A program made the translations under genes and the position numbers. The notes below the pieces were generated by a model that made no database searches, was not told the origin of the DNA, and was given only the letters and a program-made list of their open reading frames with translations. Of a DNA stretch of 64,000 bases, positions 45,873 to 54,154 are shown piece after piece. The stretch is from CAZCAC01 sp964496575 (GTDB lineage: Bacteria > Planctomycetota > UBA1135 > GCA-002686595): positions 87,673-151,672 of the forward strand of contig CAZCAC010000003.1 of NCBI GenBank assembly GCA_964496575.1, in the 5' to 3' direction. Position 1 is the first letter of the stretch; each line of letters opens with the position of its first letter.

Positions 45873-46312
45873 TCGTCCTTGTCCCCCAGCAGCTTCCAGT
45901 TGCTGAGGTCCTCGTTCTCGCCGTCTCCACCGGGCGCGTTGTCCGCCCCCAGGGTGAAGACCCTCGGCGTGGATTCGCCCCCGTAGGGCGGCTCGTACTG
46001 GTACTCGTTGCCCCAGGGGTCGGTGGGCACGGAGCGCTGCTTCAGGTACCGGTTGCCGTTCTCGTCGGGGATGACCAGCTCCTCGAGCGAGTCGGGATAG
46101 CGCTGGTTGTTGATCCAGTAGTCGTCGAGAGCCTGGGCGATGGAGTTGATGTCGGCCTTCGCCTTGCCCCCGAAAGCGATCTTCAGCTTGTTGACGACCT
46201 GGGGCACGACCAGGGTGGCCAGGAGCCCGAGGATCACGATCACGACCATCAGTTCGGCCAGGGAGAAGCCGGCCTTGGGGTTGCGGCCGCGTCGGAGGGA
46301 TTTGGTGTTCAT
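45869..46312 (-). CDS. gspG: type II secretion major pseudopilin GspG
   Basis: 147 residues from the ATG at 46310-46312. Leader M-N-T-K-S-L-R-R-G-R-N-P-K-A-G, then F-S-L-A-E-L-M-V-V-I-V-I-L-G-L-L-A (cleaved after Gly, Glu+5). D-P-W-G-N-E-Y-Q-Y near residue 108 is the conserved GspG signature of the calcium-binding loop region. It is the main pseudopilus subunit. The frame continues upstream but without a leader-like structure. A gap of 142 bases separates it from gspF. Confidence 0.92.
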   Translation of the reverse strand: MNTKSLRRGRNPKAGFSLAELMVVIVILGLLATLVVPQVVNKLKIAFGGKAKADINSIAQALDDYWINNQRYPDSLEELVIPDENGNRYLKQRSVPTDPWGNEYQYEPPYGGESTPRVFTLGADNAPGGDGENEDLSNWKLLGDKDE

Positions 46313-46454
46313 CGTTTCGTTCGTCGGGTGCCGGTGGAGGGGGTGACCGAGTCTGGTACTGGGTACGATAGCACCCCCGGCTTCTTCCCCCCAGGGGGCA
46401 GAATGCTCCGAAATGCCCATTCCGGGCCTCGTGAGGGGGGGTGAGAGGAGAATC

Positions 46455-47711
46455 TCAGAACTGGCCCACCTGGAGGATCGGCAGCACGATCGAGACCACG
46501 ATGTAGCCGACGACGATCGCCAGCCCGATGATCATGATCGGCTCCAGGACCGAGGTCATCCGGTCGGTGGCGATCTCGATCTCCTCGTCGTAGGCGGTGG
46601 CGATGCGGTCGAGCATCTGCTCCAGCTCGCCGGATTGCTCCCCGACGGCGACCATGTAGCCCACCACCGAGGGGAAGACGCCCGTCTGCTTCAGCGGGGT
46701 CGCGATGTCGGTGCCCTCGACGATCCGTTGCCGGATGAACTCGGTCGCGTCGGAAATCACCCGGTTCTGGACCACGTTGCCGGTGATCTCCAGGCTCTGC
46801 ACCGCGGGCACGCCGCTCTGCAGGAGCGTCGAGAGGGTGCGGGTGAAGCGGGCCACCGACTGCTTGAGCAGGACGTCTCCGACGATCGGCATCCGCAGGA
46901 GGTTCCGGTCGAAGACCAGCCGCCCCTTGTCGGTGTGCTGGTAGATGCGCTCGACGACGAACGACAGCATCGCGATCCCGAGCGCGCCGAGCCACCAGTA
47001 GTCCTTGAAGATGTCGGAGATGGCCACGAGGATCTGCGTCGGAGCGGGCAGCGCCTGTCCGGTGTCCTCGAGCATCGCGGTGATCTTCGGGACCACCCAG
47101 GTCATCAACGCGGTGACCACGATCATCCCCAGGACGATCATCATCACCGGATAGGTCATCGCCGAGACCACCTTGCGGCGCAGCGTGCGCTGCGCCTGCA
47201 GGTAGTCCGCCAGGCGGGTGAGCACCACGTCGACGTTGCCGGTGGCCTCGCCGGCGCGGACCATGTTGACGTAGAGATCGCCGAAGAGCGCGGGGTGCTC
47301 CTCCAGCGCGTCGGCCAGGGACGCGCCCTGGTTGACCCGCTCGCGGATCTCCCGGAAGATCGTCTCCGAGCGCCGGTCGTCGGCCTGATCGATCATCGCC
47401 CGCAGCGCCTCGGTCATCGGGATCCCCGAGCCGAGCATCGTGCCGAGCTGGCGCGTCGAGCCGGTGACCAGGTCGAGGTCGCGAGAGCTCGACGACTTGC
47501 GCTGCTGCCGCGCGGTGCGGACCTTCGCGAACCAGCCCTGCTTGCCGGGCCCGGCCTTGAGCCGGCGGCGGCCGTGGGCCTCGTGGATCTCCTTCACCAG
47601 CAGGCTGTCGCGGCGGAGCATCTCCCGCGCGGCCCGCGGGGTGTCGGCGTCGATCACGCCGCTCTTCGTCGCACCGCCGGGGGCGAAGGCCTTGTACTGG
47701 TAGATCGGCAT
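46455..47711 (-). CDS. gspF: type II secretion inner-membrane platform protein GspF
   Basis: 418 residues. It starts M-P-I-Y-Q-Y-K-A-F and has two GspF domains, each with L-G-x-x-L-x-x-G-I-P-type loops (T-M-L-G-S-G-I-P-M near 100; T-L-L-Q-S-G-V-P-A near 300) followed by long membrane helices. The length (about 400) and the three-helix topology fit the family. It anchors the ATPase GspE to the membrane. It follows gspE with nine bases between. Confidence 0.93.
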   Translation of the reverse strand: MPIYQYKAFAPGGATKSGVIDADTPRAAREMLRRDSLLVKEIHEAHGRRRLKAGPGKQGWFAKVRTARQQRKSSSSRDLDLVTGSTRQLGTMLGSGIPMTEALRAMIDQADDRRSETIFREIRERVNQGASLADALEEHPALFGDLYVNMVRAGEATGNVDVVLTRLADYLQAQRTLRRKVVSAMTYPVMMIVLGMIVVTALMTWVVPKITAMLEDTGQALPAPTQILVAISDIFKDYWWLGALGIAMLSFVVERIYQHTDKGRLVFDRNLLRMPIVGDVLLKQSVARFTRTLSTLLQSGVPAVQSLEITGNVVQNRVISDATEFIRQRIVEGTDIATPLKQTGVFPSVVGYMVAVGEQSGELEQMLDRIATAYDEEIEIATDRMTSVLEPIMIIGLAIVVGYIVVSIVLPILQVGQF

Positions 47712-47720
47712 CGGGCAGGC

Positions 47721-49427
47721 TCAGTCGAGGTCCATCTGGGTGACGCGGAGCACCTCGTCGGTGGAGGTCAGTCCCTGGAGCACCTTGGACCGGCCGTCCT
47801 CGCGGAGGGTGATCAGGCCGCGCTCGATCGCCGAGCGCTTGATCTGGGTCGCGGTGGACGACTCCATCACCTGCGTGCGCAGGACCTCGTCCACGGGCAG
47901 GAACTCGTAGACGGCCGTCCGCCCGGCGTAGCCGGACTGGAAGCACTCCTCGCAGCCCCCACCGACGGCGATGGCCCCGCCCATCTCCTCGGGGGTGAGC
48001 CCGATCTTCTTCAGCTTGGTCGCTTCCTCCTCGTTGATCGGGACGTCGGTCCGGCAGTGCTTGCAGATCGTCCGCACCAGGCGCTGGGCGATCACCAGGA
48101 CGATCGAGCTGGAGACGAGGTAGGGCTCGACGCCCTGGTCGATCATCCGGGTGATGGTGCTCGCCGAGTCGTTGGTGTGCACCGTGGAGAAGACCAGGTG
48201 ACCGGTGAGCGCGGCGCGGATCGCCACCTCGGCGGTCTCCAGGTCCCGGATCTCGCCGACCATCATCACGTCGGGGTCCTGGCGCAGGAAGGAGCGCAGG
48301 CCGGCGGCGAAGGTCAGGCCCTTCTTGTTGTTGACCTGCACCTGGCTGACCGCGGAGAGGGAGTACTCGACCGGGTCCTCGATGGTCAGGACGTTCTTGG
48401 TGGTCGTGTCGATCTCGGTCAGGCCGGCGTAGAGCGTGGTCGTCTTGCCCGAGCCGGTGGGTCCCGTGACCAGGATGATGCCGTGGGAGTAACCCAGGTA
48501 CTCGCGCAGCATCGCCTCGTTCTCCGGCGTCAGGCCGATCTCCGCCAGGGTGTACAGGCGCGCGGACTTGTCGAGCAGACGCATGACGATCCGCTCGCCG
48601 TTGGTCGTCGGCACGGTGCTGATCCGGACGTCGACCTCGCCGTCGCCGATGCGCAGCGTCGCCCGGCCGTCCTGCGGCAGGCGGCGCTCGGCGATGTCCA
48701 TCTTGCCCATGATCTTGACCCGGCTGACGATCGCCTCGTGGACCCGACGCGGGATCGAGTCCATGTCGTAGAGGATGCCGTCGATCCGGAAGCGGACCTG
48801 CAAGCGGTCGGGGAAGGCCTGGAAGTGGACGTCGGAGGCGCGCAGCTTCAGCGCCTGGAAGAGGATGGTGTTGACCAGCTTGATGATCGGCGCCTTGTTG
48901 GAGACGTCGAGCACGTCCTCCGCGTCGTCGATCTCCTCCGCCAGTCCGGCGATGTCGCCGTCCTCGGAGACGTCGGCCAGCGCCTGGTCGACGCCGTCCG
49001 CCTTGTGCCGGTAGGCCCGGGCGATCAGGGAGGTGATCTCCAGCCGCGGGGCGAGCACGGGATCGATCTCCGCCCCGACCAGCGACGCGAGGTCGTCCAT
49101 GGGGTGCGGATCGAGTGGCGTGCAGGTGGCCACGCGGATCACCCCGCCGCCATTCTCGCCGAGCGCGACCAGGTTGTAGTTCCGGGCGAAGTGCACCGGG
49201 ACCATATTGACGAAGTCGGTCGGGACATTGATCCCCTCTAGGGAGTCCAGGTACTCCATGCCCAGGGCCTGGGCGTAGACCTGCAGCACCTCGCGCTCCG
49301 GCAGGTAGTCCTTGGACAAGATCACCCGGTCGAGGGTGTCGCCACTGGTCGCCGCGATCTTGCGACACTCTTCGAGCCGTTCACGGCGCAGTCCCGCGTC
49401 GACCAGGAGTTCTCCGATGTTGACCAT
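47721..49427 (-). CDS. gspE: type II secretion ATPase GspE
   Basis: 568 residues. An N-terminal N1-type domain (G-E-L-L-V-D-A-G-L) leads to the ATPase core. Walker A is G-P-T-G-S-G-K-T-T near residue 325, the Asp box has R-I-D-G-I-L-Y and V-S-T-V-P-T, and Walker B is D-V-M-M-V-G-E-I-R-D near 390. H-T-N-D-S follows. A four-Cys zinc element (C-K-H-C ... C-E-E-C) lies near residues 455-495. It powers pseudopilus assembly. Twenty bases separate it from gspD. Confidence 0.95.
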   Translation of the reverse strand: MVNIGELLVDAGLRRERLEECRKIAATSGDTLDRVILSKDYLPEREVLQVYAQALGMEYLDSLEGINVPTDFVNMVPVHFARNYNLVALGENGGGVIRVATCTPLDPHPMDDLASLVGAEIDPVLAPRLEITSLIARAYRHKADGVDQALADVSEDGDIAGLAEEIDDAEDVLDVSNKAPIIKLVNTILFQALKLRASDVHFQAFPDRLQVRFRIDGILYDMDSIPRRVHEAIVSRVKIMGKMDIAERRLPQDGRATLRIGDGEVDVRISTVPTTNGERIVMRLLDKSARLYTLAEIGLTPENEAMLREYLGYSHGIILVTGPTGSGKTTTLYAGLTEIDTTTKNVLTIEDPVEYSLSAVSQVQVNNKKGLTFAAGLRSFLRQDPDVMMVGEIRDLETAEVAIRAALTGHLVFSTVHTNDSASTITRMIDQGVEPYLVSSSIVLVIAQRLVRTICKHCRTDVPINEEEATKLKKIGLTPEEMGGAIAVGGGCEECFQSGYAGRTAVYEFLPVDEVLRTQVMESSTATQIKRSAIERGLITLREDGRSKVLQGLTSTDEVLRVTQMDLD

Positions 49428-49447
49428 GGGGTTCTCGAGGGTCCTCC

Positions 49448-51730
49448 TCAGTCCTTTTTGGTCGAGTCCAGCATCCTGTTGACCTCGCCGTTGTCGATGC
49501 CGAGGTCGTTCTGATCGACTTCACCGCGGGTGGGCGGCTGGTAGACCGGCACGTCGAATCCCTGGAGGTCCAGCGACCCGTCCTCGGTGCCGAAGCGAGG
49601 ATCGATGATCCGGATCCGGTCGGCGCCGATGGTGTCCGCGGCCTCCAGCTTCTTCTTGTAGCTGTAGGCGGCGAGGTCGGCGAACTCCCGATCGTGCATG
49701 ATGTGGGGAGTGACGAAGAAGTACAGGGTGGTGCGATCCTCGCTGTCCGTCGACTTCCGGAAGAGCACGCCCACGATCGGCAGGTCGCCGAGGAAGGGAA
49801 CCTGATCCTTCTCCTCGGTCTTGTTGTCGACGATGATCCCGCCGATCACCATCGTGTCGCCGTCGGGGACGTTGACGATGGTGTCGAGGTTCCGTGTCGT
49901 CCTCGGCGGAGGGATCGAGCCGACGAACGCGCCCTCGAAGTTCGAGACCTCCAGGGTGATCTTCAGGCGCAGGTAGTTCGAGGCGCTGATGGTGGGGGAG
50001 ATTTCCAGCGTGATTCCCGCCTCCTCGTAGCCGTCGAAGTTCTCCTGGGTCTGTCCCTGGCCGTTGGTGGTGATGGTGGTCTTCGGCCGCTCGTTCAGCG
50101 TCTTGACCGTCGCGTTGCCGTTGTTGTTGACCAGGACCGAGGGGATGTTGAGTACGTTGGTGTCGCGCCGCTCCTGGAGCGCGCTGACCAGGAAGGGCAG
50201 CGAGAAGTTGCGCCCGTCGAGGATGCCGGCGGTGAGACCGCTGTTGATGTTGGGCACCTTCACGTCGGGGATGCCGTCGCCGTCGTTGTCGACGTAGGTC
50301 CCCAGCCCGAAGTCGGCGACGCCGAAGCCGCCGTAGCCGTAGGTCTGCCCGGTCGCGTCGTCGGTGGGGGGCAGCTTGGCGCCGCCGAGCTCGACGCCGA
50401 TCTCGAGCAGGTCGTTGCCCGAGAGCTCGATCAGGGCGGTCTCGATCAGGACCTGGTCCTGGCGCTCGTCGAGCACCGTGATCAGGTCCTGCACCTCCTG
50501 GAAGCGGGAGCGGCTGGCCGCGATGAGGAGCGCGTTGGTCGCCGGGTCGGGCACCACCGCGATCTCACTGCGGGAGCTGGTGGTCTGTCCCTGACCGCGT
50601 CCACCCTGCCCGGGCACGTTGCCCGACTCGATCCGGCTGGCGTCCTGCAGGAAGTCCTCCAGGACCGAAGCGAGGTCCTCGGCGTCGGCGTTCTCCAGGC
50701 TGACGAAGTGGTAGTTGCGCTCGCGCTCGATGACGTCGATGTCCAGGCGCGCGACCAGCTCCAGGATGCGAGGCATGTCGTCGGGCATCGCCATCACCAG
50801 GAGCGAGTTGGTGCTCGGGTGCACCATGATCTTGGTCTCGACGCCCTGCTGCTGCAGGGGCGCGGTCGCTCCCTGGGCGCCCTGTCGCGCCTGACCCTGC
50901 TGAACGCGCCGGCTGGCCTCGAGCAGCTCCTCGAGCGTGTCGGCGATCTCGTCCGCGGCCGCGTACTCGAGGGGGATCACCTCGAACTGCGGCAGGATCG
51001 GGTCCTCCGGCTTGGAGACCCGGTCCATCAGTCGCAGCATCCGGGCCAGCCCCGCGATGTTGCTGCCGAAGCCGGTCATGATGACGCTGTTCGACTCGGG
51101 CACCGGCACGACGTTCATCGTGTTCGGGTCGGTGGTCAGCCCGCGCAGCGCGTTGGTCAGGATGCGCACGTCCAGGTTGGGGAGGTGCAGCACGGCGGAG
51201 ACCAGGGTCGCGGGGTGGTCGGCGTAGTCCTCGATCTCCTCCGGCTCGATGTACAGCGCGTCCCCCTTCAGGTTGTTCCGCGCGGCGGACTCGAGGCTGG
51301 TCACCACCACCACCCCCAGGTGCTTCGGGCCGATCTCGCTGCACACGAACTTGTGGATGATCATGATGATCTGGAAGAACGAGTAGAAGTCGTCCTTCGG
51401 CACCTCCTTGGAGCCGAGCATCTTGATCGTCGTGCTCTTGAGCAGTCCGGCGGTCTCCTGCGTGTAGACGAAGTTGGTGCCGGTCACCTCCTGGCAGAGC
51501 TTGATGAACTGCTCGAGGGTGACCCCCTTGGCGGGCGGCGTGGGTTGCCCCGTCTGCGCCTCGGTTCCCGCGAAGGTCAGCACCCAGTGGTTCCCGAGAT
51601 CCTGGATGGTGGGGATCTCCTCCTCCCCCTGGACCACCGCTTGATCGGGAGCCGGATCGCCGCCCTCCTGGGGCTGGGGGGGAAGGGCGGGCGTGAGGAT
51701 GAGAGGAACGGCGGCGAGGAGAGAGATCAT
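49448..51730 (-). CDS. gspD: type II secretion outer-membrane secretin GspD
   Basis: 760 residues with a short signal-like start (M-I-S-L-L-A-A-V-P-L-I-L). N0-N3-type domains follow (~75-420; V-P-V-P-E-S-N-S-V-I-M-T-G and P-D-P-A-T-N-A-L-L-I-A are the typical N-domain strands). A secretin domain (~500-700) has N-I-P-S-V-L-V-N-N-N-G, G-I-T-L-E-I-S-P and V-P-F-L-G-D-L-P-I-V-G-V-L-F. A ~50-residue tail follows. It forms the outer-membrane channel and is the first gene of the operon, which is why its upstream region (51731-52217) should hold the promoter. Confidence 0.95.
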   Translation of the reverse strand: MISLLAAVPLILTPALPPQPQEGGDPAPDQAVVQGEEEIPTIQDLGNHWVLTFAGTEAQTGQPTPPAKGVTLEQFIKLCQEVTGTNFVYTQETAGLLKSTTIKMLGSKEVPKDDFYSFFQIIMIIHKFVCSEIGPKHLGVVVVTSLESAARNNLKGDALYIEPEEIEDYADHPATLVSAVLHLPNLDVRILTNALRGLTTDPNTMNVVPVPESNSVIMTGFGSNIAGLARMLRLMDRVSKPEDPILPQFEVIPLEYAAADEIADTLEELLEASRRVQQGQARQGAQGATAPLQQQGVETKIMVHPSTNSLLVMAMPDDMPRILELVARLDIDVIERERNYHFVSLENADAEDLASVLEDFLQDASRIESGNVPGQGGRGQGQTTSSRSEIAVVPDPATNALLIAASRSRFQEVQDLITVLDERQDQVLIETALIELSGNDLLEIGVELGGAKLPPTDDATGQTYGYGGFGVADFGLGTYVDNDGDGIPDVKVPNINSGLTAGILDGRNFSLPFLVSALQERRDTNVLNIPSVLVNNNGNATVKTLNERPKTTITTNGQGQTQENFDGYEEAGITLEISPTISASNYLRLKITLEVSNFEGAFVGSIPPPRTTRNLDTIVNVPDGDTMVIGGIIVDNKTEEKDQVPFLGDLPIVGVLFRKSTDSEDRTTLYFFVTPHIMHDREFADLAAYSYKKKLEAADTIGADRIRIIDPRFGTEDGSLDLQGFDVPVYQPPTRGEVDQNDLGIDNGEVNRMLDSTKKD

Positions 51731-52217
51731 CTTGTGCTCTTGGATCTTCGGTGACCTTCGGCGGATTCGAGCCTCCCCGGAGAGGGCGAGGGAGCAGCGG
51801 ATCGGGGGGTATTCTGAGGGGGAGCGGGGGGAGGACGCGTCCGCCGCGATCTCCGATCGAGGCGCCGGTCGGCACCCAACTCCTTGCGTTTTCGAAGCTT
51901 AGGCCCGCGGTGGCCGTCGCCGACCCGGGCAATCTAGGAAGCGCTGACGGGCGTGTCAATGCGCCCGATACCCTCCGGAAGATGCCCCACGGACAGGTGG
52001 AAGACGCCCGATGGGGTCGCTTCTTCCGCGCTTTCCCCCCCCATCGATTGGAGTTTCCAGTGGTGCGATGACGACACGGAGGTAGTGAGCCGAACGAGCG
52101 GGTCTCCCCCCGCCATCGAGTGCGCTCCTGGAGCGTTGCCCCCGGGGAGCCCGATCGTCATCATTTGGCGCGTCCCCTCGCTGTCCGCCGATCCCCGCGT
52201 CCTATCCCGCCAGACCG
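51731..52217. other. 487-base divergent intergenic region between gspD and nhaA
   Basis: No convincing gene on either strand. The open frames present are low-complexity continuations of shadow frames. The region must hold the promoters of the gsp operon (leftward) and of nhaA (rightward), but I cannot point to a consensus site. A TTGACG at the nhaA start (52218) has a TATAGT only 14 bases further, too short for a normal promoter. Confidence 0.6.
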
Positions 52218-53564
52218 TTGACGAATCAGAAGCGCAGTATAGTCAGTCTGCTCCAGGAGTTCTCGATCCCCCTGATCGTGGGGGTCTTCGCGGCCCTCTT
52301 CGCCGCCAATCTCGCCCCCGACTGGTACCACCACTGGTGGGGGGAGATCCACGGCGATCCGAGCGGCCACGGGGAGCATGGAGCGGGCGTCTGGAATCTG
52401 GGATTCTCGCTCTTCGGCCACCAGGTCGGATTGCACTTCCTGGTCAACGACATATTCATGGTCTTCTTCTTCGGCATCGCCGCGAAGGAGATCACCGAGG
52501 CTTGCCTCCCCGGAGGGAGCCTCAACCCGATCAAGAGCGCCATCAACCCGCTGGTGGCCACCCTGGGTGGCGTGTTCGGGCCCGTGGCGGTCTTCTTCGC
52601 GATCCTGTTCGCCTGGCAGGGAGTCGCCCCCGGGGCGTTCCCCGAGGGGTGGGGAATCGGCGGCGAGAAGGACCTCGCTCGCGGCTGGGGGATCCCGACT
52701 GCGACCGACATCGCCCTCGCCTGGCTGGTGGCGCGCGCCGTCTTCGGCAAGGGACACCCCGCGATCAACTTCCTCCTGCTCCTCGCGGTGGCCGACGACG
52801 CCATCGGCCTGGTGATCATCGCCGTCTTCTACGGCGACCCGTCGAGCCCGGCGCGCCCCGAGTTCCTCGGCCTCGTCGCCCTCGGCATGGCGGTCGCCTT
52901 CGCCTTCCGGAAGTTCGGCGTCAAGAACTGGATGGCCTACATCTTCGTCGCCGGCCCCCTCGCCTGGTCGGGACTGATGCTCGCACACCTGCACCCGGCG
53001 CTGGCGCTGGTGCCGATCGTGCCCTTCCTCCCCGGCCCGAAGCGGGACACCGGGCTGTACACCGAATCGGACGAGATCGACGTCGCGGAGAGCCAGGGGG
53101 TCCACCTGGGTCACGACCACTCGCCGCTCCACCTCTTCGAGCACCAGCTCAAGCTGTTCGTCGACATCGGCCTGTTCTTCTTCGCCTTCGCCAACGCGGG
53201 CGTCCAGCTGGCCGGGATCGGTCCGATGACCTGGATCATCCTCGGCGCCCTGGTGGTCGGCAAGACCGCCGGCGTGGCCGGCTGCGGCCTCCTGGCCCGG
53301 AAGATCGGCTTCCCGCTCCCCGCCGGGATGACCGTGCGCGAGCTGACCATGGCCGGCTTCATCGCCGCCCTCGGCCTGACCGTGGCGCTGTTCGTCGCCG
53401 CTGCCGCCTTCACCGACCCGGTGATGCAGGGGCAGGCGAAGATGGGGGCGCTCTTCTCCGGTTTCGTCGGCCTCGCCGCCATCCTGATCGGCCGGGCCCT
53501 GGGCATGGGAAAGAGGAGCAAGCCGACCTCCTCTGAGGAGCGGGAGGTGTCCGAGGCCGCGTGA
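52218..53564 (+). CDS. nhaA: Na+/H+ antiporter NhaA
   Basis: 448 residues from a TTG; no clear ribosome site, so the start is tentative. Twelve membrane segments are expected. G-W-G-I-P-T-A-T-D-I-A near residue 155 and V-A-D-D-A-I-G-L-V-I-I-A near 192 match the E. coli NhaA Asp133 and Asp163/164 regions, the ion-binding site. The loop L-G-H-D-H-S-P-L-H near residue 300 is rich in His. The protein is longer than E. coli NhaA (388 aa) through loop insertions (HWWGEIHGDPSGHGEHG near 40). It exchanges Na+ for H+ in salt and pH homeostasis. A strong terminator follows. Confidence 0.93.
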   Translation: MTNQKRSIVSLLQEFSIPLIVGVFAALFAANLAPDWYHHWWGEIHGDPSGHGEHGAGVWNLGFSLFGHQVGLHFLVNDIFMVFFFGIAAKEITEACLPGGSLNPIKSAINPLVATLGGVFGPVAVFFAILFAWQGVAPGAFPEGWGIGGEKDLARGWGIPTATDIALAWLVARAVFGKGHPAINFLLLLAVADDAIGLVIIAVFYGDPSSPARPEFLGLVALGMAVAFAFRKFGVKNWMAYIFVAGPLAWSGLMLAHLHPALALVPIVPFLPGPKRDTGLYTESDEIDVAESQGVHLGHDHSPLHLFEHQLKLFVDIGLFFFAFANAGVQLAGIGPMTWIILGALVVGKTAGVAGCGLLARKIGFPLPAGMTVRELTMAGFIAALGLTVALFVAAAAFTDPVMQGQAKMGALFSGFVGLAAILIGRALGMGKRSKPTSSEEREVSEAA

Positions 53565-53596
53565 CACCGATCCCGCTCCCAGCTAGCGGCCGAACG

Positions 53597-53628
53597 ACCC
53601 GGGGAGTCCTCGCGAGGACTCCCCGGGT
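53597..53628 (+). terminator. perfect 32-base palindrome after nhaA
   Basis: ACCCGGGGAGTCCT-CGCG-AGGACTCCCCGGGT is fully self-complementary, giving a 14-bp stem with a four-base loop. It lies 32 bases after the nhaA stop and is followed by TGTCTT. The U-tract is weak, as usual in GC-rich genomes, but position and stem strength favour a transcription terminator between nhaA and the PTS gene. Confidence 0.8.
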
Positions 53629-53671
53629 TGTCTTCCACCCGGGCCCCTTCGGGGGTATGCTCCCGACTCCC

Positions 53672-54139
53672 ATGCGCCTCACCGAGCTCTTCGCCCCCGA
53701 GGACCTGATCCTCGACTTCCAGCCCGACGACAAGTGGGACTCCGTCAGTCGTCTGGTGGACCACCTCAGGGAGCGGGGTCGCATCCCCGCCGAGGAGGTG
53801 GAGACGATTCGCGACGCCGTGCTGGCGCGCGAGCGGTCGATGTCCACCGGCATGGAGCGGGGCATCGCCATCCCGCACGCCGCGGTCGATGGCGTCGAGA
53901 ATCTCGCGGTCGCGCTCGGCATCGTCTCCTCGAAGGGGGGGCTCAACTTCGAGAGCATCGACGGTCAACCGACCCGGCTCGTCGTCCTGCTGGTGATCCC
54001 GAAGACGCAGAAGCTCCTGCACATCCGCACGCTGGCGGACGTGGCCCGGGTGCTGGGCAAGGACTCGGTTCGCGAGCAGCTGCTCGCGGCGGAGACGCCC
54101 GAGGCCGCGTGGTACGCGCTGCGCAGCGGCGAGGTCTGA
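53672..54139 (+). CDS. PTS EIIA type-2 (PtsN-like) domain protein
   Basis: 155 residues from the ATG at 53672; the frame upstream runs through the terminator palindrome and is excluded. The EIIA-fructose/Ntr signature G-I-A-I-P-H-A near residue 69 holds the phosphorylated His. L-F-A-P-E-D-L-I-L at the start and L-L-V-I-P-K-T-Q-K-L-L-H-I-R-T-L-A near 110 fit the family. It receives a phosphate from HPr or NPr, and with no permease next to it a regulatory role is more likely than sugar transport. The next gene starts 15 bases later. Confidence 0.85.
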   Translation: MRLTELFAPEDLILDFQPDDKWDSVSRLVDHLRERGRIPAEEVETIRDAVLARERSMSTGMERGIAIPHAAVDGVENLAVALGIVSSKGGLNFESIDGQPTRLVVLLVIPKTQKLLHIRTLADVARVLGKDSVREQLLAAETPEAAWYALRSGEV

Positions 54140-54154
54140 CCGGCGCGCTTCGGC

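Noticed and set aside
46413..49241. 942-codon open frame on the plus strand
   Set aside because: It is antisense to gspF and gspE, both of which carry unmistakable family motifs.
52218..52243. TTGACG...TATAGT as a sigma-70 promoter at the nhaA start
   Set aside because: The spacer is only 14 bases and the -35 box would lie on the start codon.
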